NCBI GenBank assembly: GCA_023512835.1
Contig: CM042091.1
Span: 40,562,107 to 40,626,106 of the forward strand
DNA from: Taxillus chinensis
Taxonomy: Eukaryota; Streptophyta; Magnoliopsida; Santalales; Loranthaceae
DNA: 64,000 nucleotides
Direction of reading: 5' to 3'
Under the pieces are notes generated by a model, which had not been told where the DNA came from, ran no database searches, and saw nothing but the letters and a program-made list of their open reading frames with translations. Within the stretch, counting starts at the first letter, position 1. The number at the start of each line of letters is the position of its first letter. Positions 1 through 10,395 of this stretch are shown one piece after another. The translations under genes were made by a program, and so were the position numbers.

Positions 1-451
1 TATAGAAAAAATAAAGAGGCGTAACCGTTAATTTAAAGGATGCGACGTTAATTATTTAAAAAAAAACAAAACAAAACATTTAGGATTTCCTTTAGAAATT
101 TAGGTTAAATCAATTTTAACCATAACTTTAACAAATAATTTAGCTAAGTAAAAAGCATAGACTTTCTAGGAAAACCATAGTGCCTTAACCCAATCCAAAA
201 CAGTGTAAAGAAATAAAAACCTCCTTTTCTGAGAATAGATACCAAAAGGGCGCTATAGGGGTGCTAATCCTTCCCTACACGTAACCAACTCCCAATTCCT
301 TCTCTGATAACGCAAATCACACCTTTAAACTACTCAAAGTAGAGGGTATCCAACTGTACCCCAAAAACAGTTAGTGCAACTCTAAATTTCTCACCATTGG
401 TTTAGTTTAAGCTCCACCCCAAATGGGCCCGGACGAAAACCAGTGATGACA
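1..451 (+). mobile_element. 3' part of an Ogre/Tat-like 5' LTR
   Basis: The segment ends in GATGACA and is followed 2 bases later by a primer-binding site, so it is read as the right end of a 5' LTR cut by the window edge. It contains blocks (AAAAGGGCG, GGGGTGCTA, CGTAACCAACTCCC, ACCCCAAAAACAG) that recur in the same order near the right end of the solo LTR at 52066-55814, which ends in the same GATGACA. The two are therefore related Ogre/Tat-type LTRs, though clearly diverged. No coding function is expected; open frames here are incidental. Confidence 0.7.
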
Positions 452-453
452 GC

Positions 454-471
454 TGGCGAATCTACCGGGGA
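454..471 (+). other. Primer-binding site of the Ogre/Tat-like element
   Basis: TGGCGAATCTACCGGGGA lies directly after the LTR end. It resembles the TGGCGACTCTGCTGGGGA-type site of Ogre elements (tRNA-Arg primed, from family knowledge) with a few substitutions. It fixes the element's orientation as + strand. Confidence 0.6.
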
Positions 472-1432
472 CGTTGTTAAAAACTTTAGAGAGTTAGGTC
501 TAGTACTAGGAATAGGATGTTATTTTTGTTTTTACTCACCTATTTGTATATACTGTTAATTGATTTATACGCTTTAACTGCTATAATAGTTGCGATTTAC
601 TGCTTTCCATACCTATTGCATTCATATATAATCCTATACCCAGGTTTATCACAATCTAGGTTAGCGAGGTTTAGTACGGCCCCCTGCGCGTTGATAATTA
701 TCCGTAAAGGGGCCTCAAACTCCTCACTCAAACTTGAGGTTCTTTTAAGGCGCGTCCTTTTAAGACCTCCCTCTGGTAAATCTCATGGTGTATGGAGCTC
801 TCTACAGAGGAAGTTTGGAAACCAACGAATAAGATAAGTCTAGCAATAGAAGCCCACTATGGGCATTGACCAACATGTTGTTTGCCCATTTAGCTTTCCT
901 TTTGAAGGATAGGTTCATCTACATCAAATCATGTTATTTTGTTATCATCTTTTTTGTATACTATCTTGTAAATATTTGTGTTATTCTTTTACTAATTTTG
1001 TTTTATACCTTTGTTCATATTGTTTCCACTAACTTTATTTTTATGTGAATTGTATCATTATTCTTATTATTTTTTTTACTAATCATATGGATCATACACT
1101 CTAGGACATAACATTGGCATTCATCATAAGTCCACTTGAGATTTGTGTTCCATTAGACCGTCTCATCACCATAGGTTCAGGTGTACATTCAAGTATTCAC
1201 TATTCAATTTAGGGGTAAGTGACATTAGTCCTCATTAGTCCATAGGTGCCCACGTCGGGTATATCTTCATTCACGCCTTTCACATTTACCTGTACATATG
1301 ATGTTACATTCTCATTCATATAATACCAATACTTAGGACTCATGTCATCGCATCATGTAGATCCATGCATGCATGCATGCCAAAACCAAAAAAAACAATA
1401 AATAAAAAAGCAAAAAACATCATCAATAAATC
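472..1432 (+). other. Untranslated leader of the Ogre/Tat-like element, no gene seen
   Basis: AT-rich sequence between the primer site and the first gag-like frame. It includes a short CATG/ATGC run near 1363-1380 and an A-rich stretch at 1383-1460. No conserved protein is recognisable. Confidence 0.4.
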
Positions 1433-2160
1433 ATGTTAAACAAAAAAAGAAAAAAAATCAAGAAAATAAAATGGGGAGCTTATCATTTTGTTGATTCATC
1501 AGAACCAATTGGAAGCAAACAACAATCTTGGTCCATAGCAGAGAATACAGAGGCAAAACTGGTTAGATTGGAACAAAACCAACAAGAAGCGTGCAAAAAT
1601 CTCCAAGATTTGCAAGTGTAGATGGACCGTTTGACAGAAATAATGATAAAATTAGTCATAAACCTGGGAGAAGGGATCACAAATCAACAACCAGACCCGG
1701 AAGCATTGCAATCGCTGACTCTCACACAAATGCAGGCACCAGCTTATAACCCTGCTCCCACACATCAAGGTATCCCAAATCAAGTCCATTTTATCTCACC
1801 AACTGTGGGGCACGAGGCAGGAGTACTAAAGTCACCAACACCTAAGGACCAAGTGCAAACTGCATGGCGAACTGAATTATCCACCCTAAAGCACAAGAGA
1901 CCTAGGAGAAAGGAATCCAAAACCACACCTTTTGAGCCACTGCCACTAGATTATGGAAAGTTATTTCAAAGCTAGTAGGAGCCGATTTGCTAGCGCCAAA
2001 ATCCATTCCCATGCCACAACCGCCCTATCCTAAATGGTATGATCCTACAAAGAGTTGTGAGTTTCACGGTGGTACTATTAGGCATTCAATGGAGGATTGT
2101 AATGCACTCAAGAGAAGGCTTCAGTCACTACTTGAAATTGGCCTTTTGATGATTCAATGA
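1433..2160 (+). pseudogene. Degenerate Ogre/Tat-like gag, module A
   Basis: Two consecutive frames encode a Q/E/L-rich, coiled-coil-like N-terminal part (about 1540-1670) that reads through a TAG at 1619-1621. A Pro/Gln-rich middle follows, with stops near 1973. After a frame change, a C-terminal knuckle-like block at about 2010-2150 has the order PYPKWYDP, then Cys-x2-His-x5-His-x4-Cys (CEFHGG...HSMEDC). This spacing is characteristic of gag in Ogre/Tat-type plant Ty3/gypsy elements (family knowledge). No protease or reverse transcriptase follows in the next 4 kb. The module is broken by stops and a frameshift and is not expected to be functional. Confidence 0.6.
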
Positions 2161-2301
2161 TTCAAGACTGCTCTTTGTAAAAGTGTTCATTGTTGAGATT
2201 CTGTTCTGAAATAAAATAAACTTTTCAAAAGAGCATGCACTTCATGACATTCACTAGAGCCACACATCCTAAACATTCATGCATACACGTCATGCATCCC
2301 A

Positions 2302-3090
2302 TTGACAAATCTCACTCATATTGGATCAGGGCATATAGATGAAGACCTATACAACCGAATGGCTAGGGTGGAGCAAGCCCAGATAGCGATGTATACAGAT
2401 TTGCAGGGATTGAAGTGTCAACTCCAGAAGCTAATGGAATTGGTTGAAGGGCTCACCAAGGTAGAATTAGCTGAGAGAAGAACTACCAGACTAGTACAAG
2501 GGGTGAAGCAACCCCATGGACTGGTTCCCTTCTAAAACCCTCACGTTATGCCAACACCATCACCATTTCCTCATAGCCACCCAAGTGTCACTTCTTTGAT
2601 ACATATGCCTCAACCGACTCATCCACGTGCATGGAAAGGATCAGGACCATTGACGATGAAATATGGAGGCATCCCCTCAAATAACATTCATGGTCCAACA
2701 GAAAGAAAGAATAAGAAGCTCAAGCAACCAGAAGTTGACCTCATCTCCATTACTTACTCGGAGTTATACAAAGATTTGCTTCAAGCCCATATGGTAGCTC
2801 CAATTCCTTTGAAACCAGTCAAGCAACCTTATCCCGAGTGGTACAATCCAAATGAACAATGTGAATATCATGCTGGGGGGATCGGGCATACGATTAAAAA
2901 TTGTTTCTCCTTTAAGAGGAAAATTCAGTCCATGAGGAATGCTCATTGGTTGAACTTCTCGACAAAGGCCCAAAGTGACTTTTCTAAGGCCAGGTCTCCC
3001 AGTCTTGATGACTTGCACCGAGGGATGCTACAAGTAACTGGGAGCAAGTTTGGTGACTCCCATGCCATCAAAGGAGGTCCAACCAGTTAA
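2302..3090 (+). pseudogene. Degenerate Ogre/Tat-like gag, module B
   Basis: A second gag-like unit repeats the order of module A. A coiled-coil-like N-terminus at about 2350-2480 (RVEQAQ..., with heptad-like Leu/Met) is followed after a stop near 2533 by a Pro-rich linker. A knuckle block at about 2818-2920 then reads PYPEWYNP followed by CEYH...GHTIKNC. Sequence similarity to module A is clear at motif level but low overall, so the duplication is old or the modules come from two related elements. Module B runs to a TAA at 3090. No pol domain follows. Confidence 0.55.
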
Positions 3091-4385
3091 GTGTCCCAGA
3101 GGATGAAACGCCAATGCTCGAGTAATATCATGGAGACTCGTTAGCTTTTAATAATTTCCCTTTTTGGTGGAATTTTGTTTTATGAATCATGAAAGCCCCC
3201 TATCTTATGCTTAACAAAAGGGTGTTTGTCACCTTCTCTTTGATAATAAATATTTTAAATGGTTTTTAACATTTTATAACATGAGTATGCAACGGTTGTC
3301 TATAATTTGTCCACTCTCATGGTATGTGTATGAAATAAGGGAGATTAAACTGATAATCTAAGCCTGGGAAGGGTCCAAGCATCATATCATTCTACAAGCT
3401 TAAGGCAAGAGACAGAGTAGTTTAAGGAATGCAATTTTAGGGAGCTCCATTTCCATCAGGAGGGACATCCTCAAAGAGCTTGATTAACTGTCAGGTAAAA
3501 TTTCTTCTGTCATGAAAACGAATATAACTCTTCTTTGAACTACTTGAGAAAACATTTGATCATTTAAAGTAAAGAGAGGTCATCTTTTGTGCTACCTCGT
3601 AAAAATACCCTTACTATCTCCTTTGAGCTTGTGATAAAATTTCCTTTCAAATTACCCGATTCATAGTTTACCCCACACTGGGGCAGTTCTTCAAAGACAA
3701 ATCCCTTAAGAAAGGCATTTTAATACCTATGCTGGGGCAGTTATTATCTTTCAGAGTCCTTCACTGGGATAACTCATATCAAATCGGGGCAACCTTTGGT
3801 GAGCCAGGAAAAATATAGAGAGAGAAAACTTCCATAAGGGCATTTTAAGGCATGATAAAAAAAAAAAGAACAACCAAGAAAGGAAAAGAGGGGGACATTT
3901 TGAATCAAACCCATACTGGGACAGTTCAGAAAGGAATAAATCAACCTTCACGGTAGTTTTCAAGAAAAAAACAATCTTATGGGTCTCCTGATAGGGATAG
4001 AGCCTTACACTGGAGCAATTTAGTCTATCCCTCGTTAAAACAAAAAAAAGGGATCAAAAAGAGATCAAAGAATCAGCTTCGAGAGAGTCCAATCTGAACT
4101 ATAAATCATATCTAACCTAAAATAGGTTTGAGCCTATTATATCCCTTTATTTCTAAACCCTTTAGTCTCAAGCCTTCGTTATAATCCTAGAAAAGTCCTC
4201 TCTAATTGATGATCAAAGTTATTTTTGAAGTACTCAAATGAGAGTAGAAATCTTCGATGTAAAAGGCAGACTTGGTGAAACCCCGAAGGGGCATCAATGG
4301 TAAAATACAAAGTCATTTACCAGGCAGAAGGGACAACATAATCTGTATAAGGCGGGGCGTAGTGAAAACCTAGAAGGGCACTACG
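3091..4385 (+). other. Non-coding internal region with repeated CTGGGGCAG-like motifs
   Basis: The motif ACTGGGGCAGTT and variants recurs near 3676, 3731, 3764, 3915 and 4009, each followed by an A-rich stretch. A similar spaced motif occurs in the non-coding internal part of Ogre-type elements as far as I recall. No intact reading frame or known domain is visible. Confidence 0.4.
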
Positions 4386-4390
4386 AGTAA

Positions 4391-4625
4391 AATTCAAAGC
4401 CATAAAAGTAGTAAGTGTTCAAGCACATCAACTCAAGTCAAAGCTCAAATAGCAACTTCGGATGACGAAATTCAAAGCCATAACAGTAACAAGTGATCAA
4501 GCACACCAACTCAAGTCAAAGCTCAAATAGCAACTTCGGATGACCGAATTCAAAGCCATAAAAGCAACAAGTGATTATGCACGTAAAATCAAGGTAAAGC
4601 TCTAAGCAACAACCTTTGAAGTCGG
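4391..4625. repeat. 78-bp tandem repeat, about 2.5-3 copies
   Basis: Units begin with AATTCAAAGCCATAA at 4391, 4469 and 4547, giving an exact 78-bp period. Each contains CACTCAAGTCAAAGCTC-like and AGCAACTTCGGATGAC blocks. The third copy decays after about 40 bases. The unit is twice 39 bp, the period of the larger array at 5939 in the same element, but the sequences are different. Confidence 0.75.
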
Positions 4626-5938
4626 AGTCCTTTGGGACATTAAGTAGCAAACGATCAAGAATGCAAGATCAAAGAAGAAACTTTAGATCATTTAACGCCA
4701 AATTTCGAAGGTAAAGACCCTCAAAGCCATTAAATACCAATATCCCCAAGCCATGAAGATGAAACCCAAAACCATTGAGTACTAATACATCCAATCCAAG
4801 GACAAAATCCCGAAGCTACTAGACCATCTAGCCTCAATCTCAATAACTCTCCAAAACCATTAAGTACCAACAACCTATGAGGATGAAAACCCCAAAGCTT
4901 CAAGGCTATTGTCCTCCAATCTTCACCTCGACAACCTTCAAAACCACTAAGCACAAATACTTCCAAATTTTGCAGATTGTACCCTTAAACCATCAATCAC
5001 CATTACCTAGTCAACTTTGTAGAACATGCCCTAGAGGCTCATACCACTGCCATGAGAGGACGACAAGTCATGAATGTATTGCATATCCATGTTGTGAAAA
5101 AAAAAATCATCTTTTAAGGCTTGTTTAAAAAAAAGAGAAAAAAAAACATCTTTGGTACATAAAATGTTTATACCCAATAGGATCTCTCATGATATTATTC
5201 AGCGAAGGTGATCTGTCATCCAAAAAAAAAAACAGTGCACAAGTCAAACTCCATAACACAGAGTACCAATATCTCAACAGAGTCATCAAGTCAAGCTCCT
5301 CAATACAGTAAAGCTAAGTCAAACAAGCCCTCCATCTAAGAGTACCAAGGTCTCCCCAACAAGATGGAAAGGTCTCCTCAACCAAAGAAAAAAAGAGTTC
5401 CCCAACAAGTTGGATGTCAACCAAACTCTCGAGCCATATTGAGAATAAACCCCCAGCCCATATTGGATCCTTGGCAATACATTTCACTATGTCTCCTTAC
5501 ATACATCACATCCATGCATCATTCAGCATTCTTTGCAATTTCAGGAACAACAAGTTGTGATCTCACATCAGCATACATTTAACATATTAACCTAAAATTC
5601 ATTTTGCATTCCATGTACAATTTGCATACATTTAACATTTTCTCCAATTTCAGAAATGTTGTCGCGCTGAAAGTCCTAAGAGCTCATCCTCAACAAGCTT
5701 CACATTAATCCCGAAAAGCACCCTTTCTTTGCTAAACTTTATATATTTTTCTTCGCCATTTCTCCAAAGCACCCTTTCGACACTCAAGCAACTTCCCCTC
5801 CTTTTTGGGTCACCTCATAGAGCGATCTCCTTGAGTGAACTCATAGAGAAAGCCCAGATTGGATGGCTTCCCAAGCTCACCAAGCCCCAAAGCATCTCCC
5901 TCAAATACCAATCGATGTTTTCAACAAGTCTCTAGTTC
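4626..5938 (+). other. Non-coding internal region of the Ogre/Tat-like element
   Basis: Imperfect, AC-rich repeats (AAAGCCATTAA, CCAAAACCATTAAGTACCAA) continue to about 4960, followed by A-runs near 5100-5235. I see no conserved protein. Short open frames here match no family I recognise. Confidence 0.35.
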
Positions 5939-6717
5939 AAGCCTATTACGTTGTTGTAGGCTTTCCAATTTTAGTTAAAGCCTATTATGTTGCTGTAAGC
6001 TTTCAATTTTCAGTTAAAGCCTATTACATTGATGTAGGCTTTCAATATTCAAGTCAAACCTATTATGTTGCTGTAGGCTTTTCATTTTCAGTTCAAGCCT
6101 ATTATGTTGTTGTAAGCTTTCCATTTTTAGTTCAAGCCTATTATGTTGCTGTAGGCTTTCCAGTTTTAGTTAAAGCCTATTATGTTGTTGTAGACTTTTA
6201 ATTTTTAGTTAAAGCCTATTATGTTACTGTAGGCTTTCAATGTTTAGGTCAAGCCTATTACGTTGTTGTAGGCTTTCCATTTTTAGTTCAAGCCTATTAG
6301 GTTGGTGTAGGCTTTCAATTTTCGGTTCAAGCCTATTACGTTGATATAGGTTTTCCAGTTTTAGTTCAAGCCTATTATGTTGCTGTAGGCTTTCAATTTT
6401 CAGTTCAAGCCTATTACGTTGTTGTAGGCTTTTCAGTTTTAGTTAAAGCCTATTACGTTGCTATAGGCTTTTAATTTTCAATTCAAGCCTATTATGTTAC
6501 TATAGGCTTTCCATTTTTAGTTCAAGCCTATTACGTGGCTGCAGGCTTTCAATTTTCAGTTAAAGCCTATTACGTTGCTGTAGGCTTTCAATGTTTAGGT
6601 CAAGCCTATTACGTTGCTATTGGCTTTCCACTTTTAGTTCAAGCCTATTACGTTGCTGTAGGCTTTCAATTCTCAGTTTAAGCCTATTACGTTGCTGTCG
6701 GCTTTCAATTTCCAGCA
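5939..6717. repeat. 39-bp minisatellite, about 20 copies, each an imperfect hairpin
   Basis: About 20 head-to-tail copies of a 39-bp unit begin AAGCCTATTA and continue TAGGCTT followed by a T-rich spacer (CAATTTTCAGTT or CCATTTTTAGTT types). Within each unit, AAGCCTA is the reverse complement of TAGGCTT and the two are separated by about 11 bases, so every unit can form a 7-bp-stem hairpin. The period is a multiple of three, so an in-frame 13-residue peptide repeat stays open over 5863-6201; later copies contain stops such as TAG at 6298. Copies differ by point changes and rare 1-2 base indels. Confidence 0.9.
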
Positions 6718-7542
6718 TCTTTGCGTTATAGGCAAGTAATCCTCCTGCCTCTGCGAAGTCTTCAATCTTGTTAGTTTTGACATGCCTTTTCAATTCCTAT
6801 TAGGCCTGAGATGTCTTTTCCATACTTGTTAGTCCTGATATGCCTTTTCAATTCTTATTAAGCCTGCGATGCCTTTCCATTCCTGTTAAGCTTTAGATGC
6901 CTCAGCAAAATTGTTCAACATCCACAGGGCTGAGAAACCCCTTTTCATTCTTGGAGACAAACCCATAACATCCTACACGTCGGTTGATAGTTGATGTCTG
7001 GTGCTACTAACTCTTAGACGGTGCGGTTGTACTCTCTGTTGTGCACTGTCATTGTTGGTGTTGGTGAGTTGCTTTCTTCTTTTACTTGAGTATGTCGAAG
7101 ACGATTCCTTAAGTTACGCTCAACCTCTAGATCCAAATCTAATAGTTCACCTGAAGTAGATCATGTCATAAAACTACAAAAAAAAAAATTAAATGGAAGA
7201 GAAGAGAAAGGAAAAGAAAATAAAATGTCATAAAAATGAAACCTACAAAAAAGGAAACTATGAGAAAAAAGAAAATAAAATAAGAAACTTGTTAGAAAAG
7301 GAAACCTAAAAAAATTGAGAAAAAAGAAAGAAAACAAAATAAGAAACTTGTTAAAAAAGGAAACTTTTTTTGATCTTTTTTAAAAAAATTAAAAAATAAT
7401 AATAAAAAGAAAAGAAAAAGAAAACCTACAAAAACAAAAATAGAAAAACTACCGAATAGGTTTAAACAAAACAATAAATTAATTAAAATAAGACAAAAAA
7501 TAAAACAAGCAAGAAAATAAATAAAATTCAAATTTAATGCCT
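6718..7542. other. Gene-free region, ending in A-rich low complexity
   Basis: From 6718 to about 6960 there are loosely repeated blocks around GCCTTTTCAATTCCTATTA. From 7150 to 7540 the + strand is almost all A with scattered GAAA. No credible gene is visible. The open - strand frame at 7292-7594 is produced by the base composition. Confidence 0.5.
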
Positions 7543-7561
7543 TCCCGACAATGGCGCCAAT
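7543..7561 (-). other. Athila-type primer-binding site
   Basis: On the - strand this reads TTGGCGCCATTGTCGGGAA. It matches the TTGGCGCCGTTGCCGGGGA-type site of Athila and related plant Ty3/gypsy elements (tRNA-Asp, from family knowledge). It sits 10 bases from the LTR end at 7572, so the LTR to its right is a 5' LTR on the - strand. Confidence 0.65.
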
Positions 7562-7571
7562 TTGAAAAGGG

Positions 7572-8957
7572 TGTTTGTCGCACACGCACTCCAAATAAAA
7601 TTAAAACTAAGTATAGCTAGTGGCTTAACCAAGATCGTTCTCTATTGGAGGACTTATAAAATTCAATTCAACCTATTTAATTACCTATTTAACAAAAACT
7701 AATGAACAAGAATAAATATAAAATTGAGGAGATTTTTGATTGAATTAAAACTAATTAAAGCAAAGATTTTTAATTAAGAAATTCATTTAATTAAAGTTGT
7801 AACCGGTTTAACTTTATACCTAAATGTTGTTTATCACTATTTCAAGAGATAAATTATGGCCTCACAATTTAACTGCACCAAGACGCCATGAATGCAATTA
7901 AATTATGAATTTATTCCAACCAGAATAATTATGAATTAATTCTCAAAAGCCAATCCCGTTCCCTACAAAACAAATATTTCCACTCAATTAAAATATTAAC
8001 GCACGATAATTGTTAAATCAATACTCAGCCAAGATATTAAATTAACAAATCAAAGAGATAGAGAATTAATTCATAGCACATCAAATATCAAATTAAATAT
8101 TAAAACATGGATTCAAAACAAACATTCAAAGTGCTATACTAAACCGATTACAAATACTTACCCCTCTATGAGTTGGAAAAATCACAAATCTGTTCTGAAA
8201 AATTAAAACAATAAAAATAAAGAAAATTTAAGAAAAATAAGCCGCAAAGAATTAAACTTCATTGCTCAGTATACTATCTCTCTCCAATTTCCTCTTCTGC
8301 TACGATGATGTTTGGCTGGTTGGGGCGTGATAGGTTGGTGTAGTATAATGAAAAAATGATCCTGAATAGAGAGTACTGGGCGTGATGGTACAATGGATGC
8401 GACGTTGTGTGAGTGATGGGTTGTGGAGAGATGGTGTTGCATGGGTCTCTTATATAGACCCATGAAATTCCCATTTTTTATTACACTAACAAATGGCCCA
8501 CTTATTAAATTCCTCCTCTCCACTTAAATCCTCTCCCTACCTAGCATGCACTCTTTCTTTTAAATGCTGACCCACCTCATTAATTTCATAGAATACTTCA
8601 TGGTTTCCATTAAACTTTTTCCATATAGAATACTTCATGGTTTCCTATTTTCTTACATGTACAAAAGACAATTCATGGATGCTGCTTTAATGTGTTGTTT
8701 CATTAACCAATATATAATATGTAATTGTAATACATAATTAAGCCACAATAATTAAGCCCAAAGAATTAATACTAAAATTGGAATAATTAATTTAATATTA
8801 AAAACCACTAAAATTAATATTAAATCTATCAAATTGATTAAAACGATAATTAACTGAATTATAGAAAAATTATTATAAAAAAGTATTACTTCAGTAAAAT
8901 ATGAAATTAAAACTCATAAATTAAATATAAATTTAATGACAAATTTTGCGGTTATCA
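7572..8957 (-). mobile_element. 5' LTR of an Athila-type element (- strand, 1386 bp)
   Basis: Read on the - strand, the LTR starts TGATAACCGCAAAATTT at 8957 and ends in GCGACAAACA at 7572, next to the primer-binding site. The TGATAACCGC start is typical of plant LTRs primed by this site. No target duplication can be tested because the partner LTR is not visible; the expected internal region to the left lacks gag, so the element is truncated or rearranged. A TATATAAG box lies at about 8450 in the same orientation. Frames at 8266-8523 lie inside the LTR and are not taken as genes. Confidence 0.65.
8440..8464 (-). promoter_or_regulatory. LTR TATA box inside a perfect inverted repeat
   Basis: Perfect 9-base arms CATGGGTCT and AGACCCATG flank a 7-base loop. 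On the - strand the sequence reads CTATATAAGAG across the loop and arm junction, a good TATA box for the Athila-type LTR. Transcription would start near 8420-8430. Confidence 0.5.
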
Positions 8958-10390
8958 TTTTCCCTCCCTTTTGACTTAGCCATTAATCTTGTTGGTATAC
9001 ATAATGAATGCCCTAAATGAATTTTCTTTACAATGCCCTTATTCATCATTCACAAGTATGTTAAATGGAAGGTTCAACAAGTATCTTTATAATAGAATTC
9101 AAAATAAGTTGTCTTGACTAAGCTTAAAGGTCTTTCAAAATGATTTTAAAATAATAACTACTGAACAACTTACAAACTGACACTTCCTGAGTGGATATGT
9201 ATAAAATTCTTATGGAATAAGTCCCATTTTCTAAATAATACTTTTTAGGCGGGTCACTTTTGGGGTACTTTCAGAATCTTCCATCCTTACCGAATAAGGT
9301 TTCTCCTCTTAGAAGATTCAAAATAATCTTTCTTCCCAAACAAGCTTACTAACTTCCTTCTCAAGTCTGATTGAATAAAGCCTTTGGACATGGTTTGTTG
9401 AGTAAAGGCTTTCAAAATTTAGGCTTATCGAGTAGGGTTCCTAACTTAGCTTACTGAATAAAGTTTTTAGATGCTATCCTTTTAAATTTTTCCATCTGAT
9501 AACCTATTAATTAATTTGTGCCAACTCATATAGGCTTGGCCTTCTTGACTTAGCATTTTGGACTAGCTCATTCATTAAAACATTTCTTCTTGACTTAGCC
9601 TCTTATAATATTTTATTGATGTTCACTTGTCTTCTTGACTTAGCCTTTTGGGCCCACTTATAGATTAACACTTGTTGAGTCCTCCTTGACCTCATATGTA
9701 GCTTAATGAGTCTCACTAATTAACACTTCCTGAATCCCTTATGGAGTGTGGCTTTCATGTGAGCATTCCGAATAAGTTTGTTTATTGAGTGGCTTCTAGA
9801 CTAGGTTAGCATACTTAATAAGTAGCATTAGACTTGACTAGGGAATTAGCATAATTATTCACTAATTCCTTCTCTAATACCAAAGAATCAATATTTTCTA
9901 TCACTAATTCCATCTTTAGCATTGTGGAATCAACATTATCTTTCACTAATTTTATCTCTAGCATTTATCTTTTACTAATCTCATATTTGGAACTATCCTT
10001 CGCTAACTTCATCTCAACTTTTCTAGGCTTTTGCCCTATTTGCACCATATACATGCTAGTTAATAAATACTAAATGTTTATGAAAATTACAACTTACGCA
10101 AAACTATAATTAACAAAGAGAATAAGTTTTATCATAATTAATTATAGATCCTTGTCAAATTTTGAGCTACTAGTTTGGCTTTGAACATTGTAATTTCATT
10201 ATTCACATTTTGCTTTTTAATCTCATATAAACCTTCATTTGTATCTATGATAGACTTCGGTAAACCCTCATTTGGTCTCCTATTTCTTACCTCATTAGAA
10301 ATAGGAATCAAAGGTGATCTATGATAGACTTCGGTAAATATAATGACGAAAATTTAGTTTGAGTGAGCCCTTTGTCTCTCCCTTTTTGTT
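8958..10390. other. Gene-free AT-rich region with recurring TTGACTTAGC
   Basis: TTGACTTAGC occurs at about 8971, 9545, 9590 and 9635, and CACTAATTC/TTTCACTAATT motifs recur at 9860-10010. A perfect inverted repeat, CCTATTTCT/AGAAATAGG, lies at about 10281-10308. The phrase ATGATAGACTTCGGTAAA is duplicated at about 10246 and 10320. No coding region is recognised. Confidence 0.5.
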
Positions 10391-10395
10391 TAGTG

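Noticed and set aside
5863..6201. Open frame with 13-residue AYYV-type repeats
   Set aside because: It is a by-product of a 39-bp tandem repeat whose later copies contain stops. No family match or start context supports a protein.
5939..6717. CRISPR-like array
   Set aside because: Units are contiguous with related spacers instead of unique ones, and the sequence is a plant nuclear genome. It is a minisatellite.
7292..7594. 100-codon Phe/Leu-rich - strand frame
   Set aside because: Encoded by an A-rich low-complexity stretch and running into the LTR and primer site; no membrane protein is supported.
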